Origin: Chiayiivirga sp.
GTDB taxonomy: Bacteria > Pseudomonadota > Gammaproteobacteria > Xanthomonadales > Xanthomonadaceae
Reading direction: 5' to 3'
Length of the DNA: 64,000 bases
NCBI GenBank assembly: GCA_022647565.1
Contig: JALCLA010000006.1
Location: 1-64,000, forward strand
Made by a program: the position numbers and the translations under genes. A model generated the notes under the pieces. It did no database searches and was not told the DNA's origin. It saw nothing but the letters and a program-made list of their open reading frames with translations. Within the stretch, counting starts at the first letter, position 1; each line of letters starts with the position of its first letter. Shown here piece by piece: positions 1 to 8,759 of the stretch.

Positions 1-1130
1 TGGACGAAGCTGGCCTCAAACCGGGCAGCCCTACGCTGCAATTCGATTACCGCGCGCAGGCCGGCGATCTGCAGGCAACCGTGATACTGGAAACCTTCGG
101 CGTCTCGCGTCTGCAATGGGACCGCATCGGAAGCTTGCCGAGTGACGGAGGCAACCTGCTGCGGCTCGCTGCCGAGCCCGGCCTCATCCGCAGCGAGCAC
201 TGGGAGGTGCAGGACCAGGGGTTCGTCACGGCGCGCAACCGCTACTGCGCGGACAAGAGCGAAGTCGACGAGCGCCGCTTCGTCGCCCGGCATGTCGAAT
301 CGGTGGCGCGCCGCCTGGCGACGCTCGGGCTGGAAGCGGATGCCGACACGCGGAACCGCTACCGCCGCTTTGCGCTGGCCGGAGGCAAACTGAGCCTGTC
401 CGTCGCGCTTCCGCGGCCGATGTCCGCCTCGGCACTGCTGCAATTGCACCGATCCGCGGGATGGTCGGACACGGTGGCGACACTCGATCGCGGCGGCGAC
501 ATCGGCACGCTGCATTGGCAACGCACCGCGACCGGGCCCTTGCCGAGTGTGGCATCCGATGCCTCGACCGACACAGGGTTGCAGCAGGCGCTCGCCGACG
601 GCTTCGAGGCCGTTCCATCAGCGTCCGAGCCACCCACGACAGACCCTGCAATCGCCGCAGCTCCGCCGCCGACCACCGCGACGCAGGTTGAAGCACCAGA
701 CGAAGTGCGAGTCGAGCCGACCGCGACCGCCGCGGCAACACCGCCCCCACCGAAACCCGCTGGCCCACTATTGCAACCGGCGCCTCGCACCGTGTCCGCC
801 AGCCCCACAACACGGATTGCGATTCCTCCGCTCACGCGCTTCGCGACGCCCGCACCCGAAACCGCGGCACGGGCGGCGATTCTCTCCACCGCGCGCGTGG
901 CGCCGACGAGATCCGCGGCGTCCGCGCCGAAACCGCTCAGCTGGAACGAGCTGCGCACGGCGCGTGGTCGTACGATCGAGATCTGGACGAGGCACAGTCC
1001 GGCGCGGCGGGTGCAGATCCTCGAGTTCGGCAACGACACCGTGCAGGTCTCCTACCGCATCAAGAACAGCGGAGAGGCCACGTTCTCGATCAGGCGCGAG
1101 TCCTTCCTGCGTGCAGAGCTGAAATCCTGA
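1..1130 (+). CDS. Unrecognised protein, 5' end outside window
   Basis: The frame is open from base 3 to the stop at 1128-1130 with no stop upstream, so the gene begins before the window; the GTG at 81 is probably internal. The visible part has an N-terminal region of about 190 residues without a motif I recognise, a Pro/Ala/Thr-rich linker (about 600-930), and a C-terminal block of about 60 residues starting near WNELRTARGRTIEIW (about 940-1127) that alternates charged and hydrophobic residues like a small beta-rich domain. The linker suggests two separate folded parts. No transmembrane segment is visible in this part. Function unknown. It runs toward the minus-strand beta-helix genes and is probably not part of that operon. 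Confidence 0.6.
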   Translation, partial: DEAGLKPGSPTLQFDYRAQAGDLQATVILETFGVSRLQWDRIGSLPSDGGNLLRLAAEPGLIRSEHWEVQDQGFVTARNRYCADKSEVDERRFVARHVESVARRLATLGLEADADTRNRYRRFALAGGKLSLSVALPRPMSASALLQLHRSAGWSDTVATLDRGGDIGTLHWQRTATGPLPSVASDASTDTGLQQALADGFEAVPSASEPPTTDPAIAAAPPPTTATQVEAPDEVRVEPTATAAATPPPPKPAGPLLQPAPRTVSASPTTRIAIPPLTRFATPAPETAARAAILSTARVAPTRSAASAPKPLSWNELRTARGRTIEIWTRHSPARRVQILEFGNDTVQVSYRIKNSGEATFSIRRESFLRAELKS

Positions 1131-1390
1131 TCTAGATGACGGAGTGGAGGCCGGACGGAAGCACGCCGAAAAGCTGATCCGACACCTTTCTTCCTCTTTG
1201 CGAGATGGAAGTGAACCTGACGTCGTTCCCTTGGAACTGAACCTGACCGCGCTAATCCCGATCGATTGCGCGCAGGCCAATCGCTGTCGCGCCCCGCAGG
1301 TCGATCAAGTGTTCGCCAACGGGTTCGAGCAGGACTGCTGCGGCACGCGAATCTGCGGCGGCGAAGCGCCGGCCGATGGTTGCAGGAGAG
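1131..1390 (+). pseudogene. Gap with possible decayed 3' end of a GFE-tailed gene
   Basis: This gap lies between the first gene and the convergent beta-helix gene. One plus-strand frame, open from 1144, reads through VFANGFE (1309-1329), which matches the tail of four secreted proteins in the window, and continues as a Cys-rich stretch (QDCCGTRICGG) into the antisense of the next gene. No signal peptide or recognisable domain precedes it. The likeliest reading is a fragment of a lost paralogue; a chance match cannot be excluded. Confidence 0.3.
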
Positions 1391-3181
1391 TTACTCGAAT
1401 CCGTCGCGGAAAATGGCTTCCGGCGATGGACGCTCCAACGCGCCGATGTCGAACGGACCGCCGAGATCCGCCAGCGCCGGCAAGTCGACGCCGCGCGCGC
1501 GTCCGTCGAGATCGTAGGCGTCGACCGGCACGTCACCGAAGTTGTCGCAGGCATCCAGCGCCGGACTGTCCGACGTCAGACTGAAGTTACCGGCCGCAGG
1601 ATCGAGCAGGCGCGGATCCTGGACTCGCACGTCGCCGCTTGCGTGGAAGTTCTCCGACGCGATGACGCAGCGGGTTTCCAGCGTGTTGGTTCCGACGCTC
1701 TGCACAACCGTACTCGTGCCGCCATCCAAGATACTCCCCCGTGCGTCCAGCGATACGTTCTCGAGCCGCAGAGCCGGGCCGATCTGCAGGTTCTCGGCAA
1801 GCGTCGTGCCAACAAGCGTGAGACGCGCGCGGTCGCGCGCAACAATCAGTGCGCCATTGCCGGCGTGCGCGCTGATCAACGCCCCGCGCAGGTCCAGGTC
1901 GGCGTTTTCGCCGGTGAGGAGCGCCAGCGCGGCATCGTCGGCCTGATTGCCCTGCACCGCCGCCTGAGATATCGAAATTATCGCGGGCGCAGTCACATGG
2001 GCGGCGCCGCCGATTCCCGCATGTGCGCCGCTTCCGGCGCGATTGCCGCTGAGAGCCGCGCACGGCAGGTTCGTGCGGCAGGGATGGTCGGGTGCAGTCT
2101 CGTTGGGCGCGCCGCGCAGCACTGCAAAGCTGGTCCCGAGCAGATAGAACCCCCCGCCGCGCCCCGGTTGCGAGGCACCGGCGACGTTGTCGCGCACGAA
2201 GGTCTGCGCCAGCAAGGCGGTGGCCGAATTCAGAACGATACCACCGCCATCGCGACCGGCGCCGTTCTGTGCAATCTGCGGGGGCAAATTATTGCCAAAT
2301 TGTGAGCTGCGCAGGACCGCCCGATTGCTCAGGTAGGCGCCGCCGCCGTCGCGCGCGGCCTGGTTGGCAAAAATACCGTGCTCGCTGTCGGCAGCGTCCA
2401 GCGATGGTCCTCTCATCGTGACCGATGCGCCGTCGCCGCGCGCAGACACGCCGCCACCATCCTCGCTCGCTTGATTGCGCCGGATCGACGCGTCGTCGCC
2501 CAGTATCAATGAAATGACCACGTTTGCGCTTGCATCGAGGTACGCCCCACCGCCGCTGATGGCCGTATTGTTCTCGATGTGGCTGGCAAAGATTGCGGAC
2601 GGCGAAGTGAGGCTGATAGCGGTCGGCGCTTGCCCGGCCATGCCTTGCACGAATAGTCCGCCGCCGCGACCGGCGCGATTCTCGCGAAGGCGCACACCCA
2701 CGAAGTCCAACTGCATCGGTCCGCTGGCGTAGACGCCACCGCCGTCGCCATCGTGATTGGCCCCGGTGATATCGAGCGCCTCCAACTGCACGAGGCCGGT
2801 GTTGGTATTGCCTTGAATCACGCGCAACACGGGCTGCCCGCCGTTCCCCGCGCCGCTGAGCGGGGTACGCGCGCCGGGCGTTGCACTGACGGTGCCGCAG
2901 TTCGCGTAGCCGCCCCGCAGCAGGACGCGCCGGTTCTGGATGGTCAGTGCCTGCGCGCTGTAGGCCTGGTTGCTGGCGATGGCAATTTCCGTGATGCCGG
3001 AGGTTGAAACCGGCACCGAGTCGATCGCCGCCTGCAGTGAACTGTGTGTACATGCGGCATCGTTGCCGACGCGCCGCGTCTGCGCGCCAGACAGCGTCGA
3101 TGCGCCAAGCCCGACGCTGACAACCAGCACGCACCACCCCAGACGAATCCCCGAGGGCAAGCTGGCCCGTCGTTGGCACAT
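1391..3181 (-). CDS. Secreted right-handed beta-helix protein with GFE tail (paralogue A)
   Basis: A protein of about 596 residues. The ATG at 3181 is chosen because AGGAAG lies just upstream and a signal peptide follows (basic start, hydrophobic GWCVLVVSVGLGA, cleavage near SGAQT); the open frame extends further 5' without such features. The mature part has an N-terminal block shared with the two neighbouring paralogues (ACTHSSLQAAID, SNQAYSAQ, LLRGGYANC), then many short Gly/Asn-rich turns (GGGVYASG, GGGLFVQG, DGGGAYLS) typical of a parallel beta-helix. It ends in a choice-of-anchor-Q-like segment (SPALDACDN, DIGALE) and then IFRDGFE at the extreme C-terminus. It is probably the last gene of the minus-strand operon sigma factor, kinase, paralogue B, paralogue A. 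Known of the fold: polysaccharide lyases, adhesins and surface proteins. No catalytic site was recognised, so a surface structural or adhesive role is inference. Confidence 0.85.
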   Translation of the reverse strand: MCQRRASLPSGIRLGWCVLVVSVGLGASTLSGAQTRRVGNDAACTHSSLQAAIDSVPVSTSGITEIAIASNQAYSAQALTIQNRRVLLRGGYANCGTVSATPGARTPLSGAGNGGQPVLRVIQGNTNTGLVQLEALDITGANHDGDGGGVYASGPMQLDFVGVRLRENRAGRGGGLFVQGMAGQAPTAISLTSPSAIFASHIENNTAISGGGAYLDASANVVISLILGDDASIRRNQASEDGGGVSARGDGASVTMRGPSLDAADSEHGIFANQAARDGGGAYLSNRAVLRSSQFGNNLPPQIAQNGAGRDGGGIVLNSATALLAQTFVRDNVAGASQPGRGGGFYLLGTSFAVLRGAPNETAPDHPCRTNLPCAALSGNRAGSGAHAGIGGAAHVTAPAIISISQAAVQGNQADDAALALLTGENADLDLRGALISAHAGNGALIVARDRARLTLVGTTLAENLQIGPALRLENVSLDARGSILDGGTSTVVQSVGTNTLETRCVIASENFHASGDVRVQDPRLLDPAAGNFSLTSDSPALDACDNFGDVPVDAYDLDGRARGVDLPALADLGGPFDIGALERPSPEAIFRDGFE

Positions 3182-3242
3182 GGTGATCTTCCTGTCGATG
3201 GCAATTACTGGACTGGACGCAATTTCCGGCTCGCGACCGACA

Positions 3243-5063
3243 TCAGTTCGTGGATTCGAAGCCATTGCCGAAGATCGCGTCCGCCTGCGCGCCTTGAACT
3301 TCGTAGGCCCCCGCATCAAAGGCACCAAACAGGTTCGGGATGAAGTTCAGATCGACCAGGCGGCGCGAGCCATCGCGCGTCCGACCACCCGAGACGGCGG
3401 CAAAGTCAAGCGCGGGCGAGTCGCCTCGAGGAAGGAAATCCCCCGCTGACGGATTGCGGAAGCGCGGGTCCTCGATCCGGTTGAATGCCGTCTCGGCGAC
3501 CGGCACCTGCGCTTGCTCGTTGATCAGGTTGTAGCGCACCACGGCGGCGGGGGACGCGTTGGTGAAGAACGCGCGGTCCGGTTGCCAGACGATATTGCCC
3601 TGCAGCTGCGGCGCGAGGTTGCCGATCCGGAGTACGCCGCCGCTGTCGATCGTATTCGCGCTCACGGTGCTGCCGTACATCGCGAACGGAGCCGCGCCCG
3701 AGAGCTCGACGAGATGGCTGGCACTGCGATTGGTGACGATCAGTGCGCCATCGATGTCGACATCGGCGTCCGTGCTGTCTTCCCAGCCACGAGCCCAGAT
3801 CAGGTTACGCCCATGGTTGCCGGAAATACGCGTACCGAACACGTAGGCCTGCAAGAGGGCGAAATCGGAGAGCGCGGACGTGTCGTCGCACGACACGCGA
3901 ATCGCCGCGCCATCGCCGGGCGCACTGTCGGTACCCGCGCGATTGCCTTCGATCAGGTTGCACTGTTCGGGCTGACGACAGTTCACCGCCCCGGCCGGCG
4001 CTCCCGCGATGCCCCAGAAAGGCACGCTGGTGCCGAGGTTTCGATCCATCAGCAGCACCGACGTGCCACCGTCCTCGTAGAGCGCGATGCCACCGCCGTC
4101 GCTGGCGGTATTCCGCGCAATGACGATGTCCCAGAGTCGGATGCTGCTGCCGCCCTCGCTGGCGACACCGCCCCCTTTCGCACCGGCTTCGTTGTCGACG
4201 ATCAGCGCCGGGCGATCGGCGTCGATGTTGAAAACATCCAAGGTCGCGAAATCGCCGACGGTCAGGATGCCTCCGCCGGTACGCGTCGCGCGATTGGCGG
4301 CCACGACCCCGGCTTCGGCGCTTCCCGCCAACTTCACCAGGCAGTCGTTCAAGTAGAGTCCGCCCCCGTCGGCGGTGCTGCCGTCGATCCCGGCCACGTT
4401 CGACACGATACGATTGTCGGTGCCGACGATATCGAGCGTGGCGTCCGCACAGTACACACCGCCGCCCGCGACATTGGCCTGGTTGTTTGCCAGCAGGTTG
4501 TCGGGACCCAATCGCACGTACACGTCGCCCGGCCGGTCGACGCGCGCATTGCGGATGGCCAGACCGCCGCCACGCCCGGCATCATTGGCCGTGAGACTGA
4601 CGTTTTCGAGGTAGATCAGCGCGTGCGGCCCGCCGCTGATGTCGATCGCACCGCCATAACTGCTCCCGTCGAGCAGTTCGTCGCCGCCGAGCAACCATAG
4701 GTTGTAGATGCCGATCACACTGGTCGCACCGCGAATGTTCAGGATGCTGCGGCGATCGCCGCCGCTACCGTTCAGAAACGTGTGGCCGCTCGGGGTCACG
4801 TCCAGGCAGTCGGAATAGCCGCCGATCAGTCGGACGTTCTTGCCATCGATATCGAGCTGCTGAGCGCTGTAGGCGGTATTGCTCGCGATCAGGATATTGG
4901 TGATGCCGTTGGCATTGGAGGCGCTGGCAATCGCGCTCTGGATGCTCGACGTGGCGCAGCCTGGACCGCTTCCAACGCGGACATCGACATCCGCGTGGGC
5001 CGGGCGAACCAGAACGAGGGCGAAAAGACCGCCGAGCAAGCAACGAAGCAGCGAGACGAGCAT
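3243..5063 (-). CDS. Secreted right-handed beta-helix protein with GFE tail (paralogue B)
   Basis: A protein of 606 residues starting MLVSLLRCLLGGLFALVLV with signal peptide cleavage near AHADV, so export through Sec is expected. The N-terminal block is closely related to the plus-strand paralogue at 8760-10625: compare LDIDGKNVRLIGGYSDC and NIRGAT here with IDIEDKNITIRGGYADC and NIRGAT there. Multiple Gly-Gly turns (GGGLAIRN, GGGVYCADA, GGGIALYEDGG) mark the beta-helix. Near the end SPALDFA and DAGAYE resemble a choice-of-anchor-Q domain, followed by IFGNGFESTN; here the GFE is three residues from the stop. Spacing is 78 bases from the kinase gene upstream and 61 from paralogue A downstream, consistent with one operon. 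No enzymatic motif was seen. Cell-surface location is inferred. Confidence 0.87.
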   Translation of the reverse strand: MLVSLLRCLLGGLFALVLVRPAHADVDVRVGSGPGCATSSIQSAIASASNANGITNILIASNTAYSAQQLDIDGKNVRLIGGYSDCLDVTPSGHTFLNGSGGDRRSILNIRGATSVIGIYNLWLLGGDELLDGSSYGGAIDISGGPHALIYLENVSLTANDAGRGGGLAIRNARVDRPGDVYVRLGPDNLLANNQANVAGGGVYCADATLDIVGTDNRIVSNVAGIDGSTADGGGLYLNDCLVKLAGSAEAGVVAANRATRTGGGILTVGDFATLDVFNIDADRPALIVDNEAGAKGGGVASEGGSSIRLWDIVIARNTASDGGGIALYEDGGTSVLLMDRNLGTSVPFWGIAGAPAGAVNCRQPEQCNLIEGNRAGTDSAPGDGAAIRVSCDDTSALSDFALLQAYVFGTRISGNHGRNLIWARGWEDSTDADVDIDGALIVTNRSASHLVELSGAAPFAMYGSTVSANTIDSGGVLRIGNLAPQLQGNIVWQPDRAFFTNASPAAVVRYNLINEQAQVPVAETAFNRIEDPRFRNPSAGDFLPRGDSPALDFAAVSGGRTRDGSRRLVDLNFIPNLFGAFDAGAYEVQGAQADAIFGNGFESTN

Positions 5064-5141
5064 GGTGCGACACCTGGACCTAGCGAGGCTTACACGCTCC
5101 GACGCAATTCGGTGCCCACTACCGCCATCCGCCCGCTCGGT

Positions 5142-7742
5142 TCACGGACACCCTCGGGCAAACTCCGCGCGCAAGCGTGCGGCCACGGGGTAAGGCTCCA
5201 GTGCCTGCAGCGCCTGCACCAGGCGATTCGCCTCGGGACGCAGACGCGCCATGCTCGGATCGGTGTCGCATCGAGCCAGCGCCAGAACCAGCAGGTTGTC
5301 CAAGGCCAGTTCGTCCATTCCTGTCGCCCGCGTGGCGGCCAGATAGTCCGGGATCTGCGCGCGCAGCCATTCGGTCTCGCGTAGTTCGGCCGCTGCCAGC
5401 AGCAGGGCTCGCTGCAGCGAGAGTCGACGCAACTGGCTACTGGCCAGCGCGTGCAGGTCACTGTCCCGAATGGACTGCCACAGCTCCCGTGCCTGTACCG
5501 CACGTCCGGTGCGCGCGTAGGCCAACGTCAAACGGGCTCGCAGCGCGAGGCGTTCGGACGCTTCACACGCCTCGGATTTTGCCAGGACCGGTTCGATCAG
5601 TCCGACAGCCGCTGCGGCATTGCCGAGCAACACGTGCGAGGCGGCGACACGGTGGGTGTAGCGCGCGATTGCGCAGATCTCGCCCTCAGTTGCCGTCGTT
5701 GCGAGATAGGATTCGCTCACCGCCAGAGCGGTCTCGCCGCGTTCTTGCGCGAGCAGTATGTCGGGCAATTGCAACGGGATAGAAGGCGCCTCGGCCAGCG
5801 CAGGTCCCGCGGTCGAGAACGACACGATGGCCTCGCGAATCGACTTCTCCGCGGCCTGCAGGTCCCCCAATGCAAGTTGGGCAGACGCAAGAAAGGTGAA
5901 GTTCGTGCCGAGCTCGGCCCCGGGTGCTCGCGATGCGCGCCCGTGTTCGACCGCTGCCTGCAGCGCATCGCGGGACAGGGCGAATTTGCCCAGGCCGAGC
6001 AGGATTGCGCCCACGTCGTTCTGGATCGAGCCCAGGTTGTCGCAGTGAAGACCGCGCCCGCATTCGGACATGGCATCGCTCAGCGCTTGCGCCCCCAGAC
6101 GCTGAGCCAGTGCAATGTGACCCTGGCGGTAGGCCACGATCATGGCCATCTTGGTCAGATTGGCGCGACTGATCTCGGTGGCAAGGCGGGTTTCGTCGAC
6201 CGCCTGGAGCAACTCGATTCGCAACTTGGCATCGTCCGTCGCGCCTGAGCGCAGATAGGCGCTCGCGAGTTGGTAGCGCGCCATCTGGCTGGAAGCGGCA
6301 TCGGGGGTATGTTGCAGGGCGATCCGTTCGGCGCGTTCGAGCAAGTCGATCGCGCGGGTTTCGTCAAACATGTCGATCAGTACGCTGCCGAGCGTCGTCA
6401 GCAGCTCCACTTGCACTTCGGCTTGGTCGGAGAATTGTTGCGGGATGCGTTCGGCGGCTTGAGCGACCAGCTCGCGGACGTCGGGGACCGGCTCGTCGGG
6501 CGCGCCAGGCGCAGTGGACTGAAGCAACCCCACCACGAAGGACTTGACCGCGTCGGCGCGTTCGCGCTGCACACGCGCGACCTCCGCTTCCGACCATGCC
6601 ACGCGCGCTTGCCAGAGTGCCGTGGCGAAGCTCGCGGCGGTCATCAACGACAGCAATGCCCCCAATGCGACTCCGATCCGATGACGCGAAACGAACTTGC
6701 GTACGCGGTAGCGGCGTGACGGCGGGTGCGCGAGCACCGGCAGGCCGAGACGGAAGCGCTCGATGTCGTCGCGCAGCTCTGCCGCATCGCGATATCGTTC
6801 GGTGCTGGACGGCTGTGTGGCCTTGGTCGCGATCCACTGCAGTTCGATCGGGACGTGCTCGGGCAGGCTATCGGTGCCGCCATCTCGATCCGTTGTTGGC
6901 GCGCGGCCGCTGACGAGCTGCTTCAGGATCACGCCGAGCGCATACACGTCGGTCGCCGGTGTTGCCGGTTCGCCGCGACGTTGCTCGGGAGCGGCATACC
7001 CAGGCGTCATCAGCGGCGTGGCGGAATGCGTGCCGTCGACTTCGTCCATCAACCGCGCGATGCCGAAATCCAGCACCTTGACCGCGCCTTCGCGCGTCAC
7101 GAGGATGTTGCCGGGCTTCAGGTCGCGATGCACGATCAGGGACCGGTGAGCGCTCGCGACGATCTGGCACAGTTCCGAAAACAAACCGATCCACGTATCA
7201 ATTCCTGTGCCCCGACGCGCGCACGCCTGATCCAGCGCCTCGCCTTCCACGTACTCCATCGCAAGATAGGGCAGGCCGCCTTCGCCTTGGCCGGCATCGA
7301 TCAGGCGCGCCGCGCCAGCATGCTCGAAGCGCGCAAGAACGTCGCGTTCGCGCCGCATCCGGCGCAGATCGGCGGCATCCAGCCAGGATCGCCGCAACAG
7401 CTTGATCGCCGCCTTCTGCTCGAAGCCGACTTCGGAGCGCACGCCTAGGAACACGAGGCCCTGTCCGCCGCGGCCGATCAGGCGCTCGATCACGAAGGCG
7501 CCGAAGCGCTTGCCCAGCAGGTCGGTCGGCGTCGAAGATTCGCCGCCCTCGATCTCGTCCAGACGCTGCATCGGATCGCGAGCGAAATAGCCGCCCTCGG
7601 TGCCCTCGTCCAGGGCGGCGTTCAGGCAGTCGCGCTCGACGGGGTTTAGGCCGGTGCGTTCGATCCAGGCCGCACGTTCCGATGGGCTCAAGTCGGCGCA
7701 GGCATCCACCCATGCACGCAGTTGCCGAAAGTTCGAGGTCAT
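5142..7742 (-). CDS. Transmembrane Ser/Thr protein kinase with TPR-like C-terminus
   Basis: An 866-residue PknB/HipA-unrelated Hanks-type kinase. The kinase domain lies at about 80-340, with Gly-rich loop GRGGQG (90-95), ATP lysine in AAIKLL (Lys114), catalytic loop HRDLKPGN (205-212), DFG (225-227) and APE in YAAPEQ. One membrane helix follows at about 356-377 (RIGVALGALLSLMTAASFATALW). The remaining 490 residues are Ala/Leu-rich helical repeats resembling TPRs and would be extracytoplasmic if the kinase faces the cytosol. The N-terminal 70 residues are a helical extension, as seen in kinases paired with this class of sigma factor. The gene lies 48 bases downstream of the ECF-type sigma gene and is followed by two beta-helix genes, so regulation of the sigma factor or of surface-protein export is plausible. 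Known: the domain and its conserved residues. Inferred: the target. Confidence 0.92.
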   Translation of the reverse strand: MTSNFRQLRAWVDACADLSPSERAAWIERTGLNPVERDCLNAALDEGTEGGYFARDPMQRLDEIEGGESSTPTDLLGKRFGAFVIERLIGRGGQGLVFLGVRSEVGFEQKAAIKLLRRSWLDAADLRRMRRERDVLARFEHAGAARLIDAGQGEGGLPYLAMEYVEGEALDQACARRGTGIDTWIGLFSELCQIVASAHRSLIVHRDLKPGNILVTREGAVKVLDFGIARLMDEVDGTHSATPLMTPGYAAPEQRRGEPATPATDVYALGVILKQLVSGRAPTTDRDGGTDSLPEHVPIELQWIATKATQPSSTERYRDAAELRDDIERFRLGLPVLAHPPSRRYRVRKFVSRHRIGVALGALLSLMTAASFATALWQARVAWSEAEVARVQRERADAVKSFVVGLLQSTAPGAPDEPVPDVRELVAQAAERIPQQFSDQAEVQVELLTTLGSVLIDMFDETRAIDLLERAERIALQHTPDAASSQMARYQLASAYLRSGATDDAKLRIELLQAVDETRLATEISRANLTKMAMIVAYRQGHIALAQRLGAQALSDAMSECGRGLHCDNLGSIQNDVGAILLGLGKFALSRDALQAAVEHGRASRAPGAELGTNFTFLASAQLALGDLQAAEKSIREAIVSFSTAGPALAEAPSIPLQLPDILLAQERGETALAVSESYLATTATEGEICAIARYTHRVAASHVLLGNAAAAVGLIEPVLAKSEACEASERLALRARLTLAYARTGRAVQARELWQSIRDSDLHALASSQLRRLSLQRALLLAAAELRETEWLRAQIPDYLAATRATGMDELALDNLLVLALARCDTDPSMARLRPEANRLVQALQALEPYPVAARLRAEFARGCP

Positions 7743-7790
7743 GCGCCTAGGGACGGGATTCCGGAGACTTTAACGACACGCCGCTCGCCG

Positions 7791-8303
7791 CTAAGAGGCG
7801 AGCTGTTGCTGCAACCAGGCGCGTGCGGTACGCCAGTCGCGATTCACCGTGCGCTCCGAAACGCCAAGCAGAACCGCAATCTGCGCCAACTCGACGCCAC
7901 CGAAATAGTGCAGCTCCACGACCTCGGCCGCGCGCGCATCGACGTCGGCCAAACGACGCAAGGCCTGATCCAAGGCCAAGGTCTGGGCCAGATCGTCTGC
8001 GGAGGGCTGCGGCGTTTGGCTGTCGAGTTCGGTCCGCGCCAGATCCCCGCCACGCTTCGCGCAGCCCTTGCGTCGTGCCTCGTCGATCAGCAGGTTGCGC
8101 ATGGCGCGCGCGGCGTAGGCGAGGATGTCGCGCGGCGCCGCCGACATCTGGGCCTGCACCATGTCCAGGTAGGTCTCGTGCACCAGTGCTGTGGTGTTCA
8201 GTGTGTCGCCGGCACCGACGCGTCGACGCTCGCGATGCGCGATGTCGCGCAGTCGCGCGTAAACGGCGCCATAGGCATCGGGCCCGTCGCTCAGCGCCGA
8301 CAT
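7791..8303 (-). CDS. ECF-type RNA polymerase sigma factor (TIGR02999-like)
   Basis: A 170-residue sigma factor of the ECF-like group often found beside Ser/Thr kinases. Region 2 is visible as LNTTALVHETYLDMV and the AARAMRNLLIDEARRK core-binding and -10 recognition block; region 4 as VVELHYFGGVELAQIAVLL and the helix-turn-helix segment GVSERTVNRDWRTARAWL. There is no C-terminal extension and no anti-sigma gene next to it; the kinase gene follows 48 bases later and may take that regulatory place. It heads the presumed operon with two beta-helix genes and is divergent from the third. The closest relative in the window is the sigma factor at 26922. Target promoters cannot be read from this sequence alone. 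Confidence 0.92.
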   Translation of the reverse strand: MSALSDGPDAYGAVYARLRDIAHRERRRVGAGDTLNTTALVHETYLDMVQAQMSAAPRDILAYAARAMRNLLIDEARRKGCAKRGGDLARTELDSQTPQPSADDLAQTLALDQALRRLADVDARAAEVVELHYFGGVELAQIAVLLGVSERTVNRDWRTARAWLQQQLAS

Positions 8304-8759
8304 GCGAGACGTCCCGGCTCGGATCGTGACATGCTGGGCAGCATATCAGGCCGGCGCTTCGGCGAAGCCACCTCGCGCGTCGACGGACGACGCGGTGTCA
8401 GCGCCGAACCTTCGCGGCACGTGCCGCGAGCGGACAATCCGACCGAATTGGTCTGCAACGCTGGCCGCAGCGTCGCTCTCGCCCGCACGCAGCTTGCGAT
8501 GTGTCAGCACGCGTACTAACCCCTCACTCCCCAGTCGCCGGCAATACCCTACCTCAGGGCGCTGTGCCAGGACGAAGGCACGCAATCGCGTCTGCTAGTG
8601 CGGGACGCCGGCTGCGACTGTTCCTCCGGCGCGATTTTCGGCGGCGAGCCGACTACGTTGCGAAGCATGACCTGCACTTTGCGACGCGATTGTGTCGTTC
8701 CTCACCATCAATTGTCGTCAATTCCTGTGATCCGGTTGGAAACCACACAGGAGCATTCA
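8304..8759. other. Divergent intergenic region between sigma gene and beta-helix gene
   Basis: A 456-base region with no supported gene. It must hold the promoters for the minus-strand sigma-kinase operon and the plus-strand beta-helix gene. The only clear element is the ribosome binding site ACAGGAG just before 8760. I could not assign -35/-10 elements with confidence. Small open frames here lack coding character. Confidence 0.5.
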
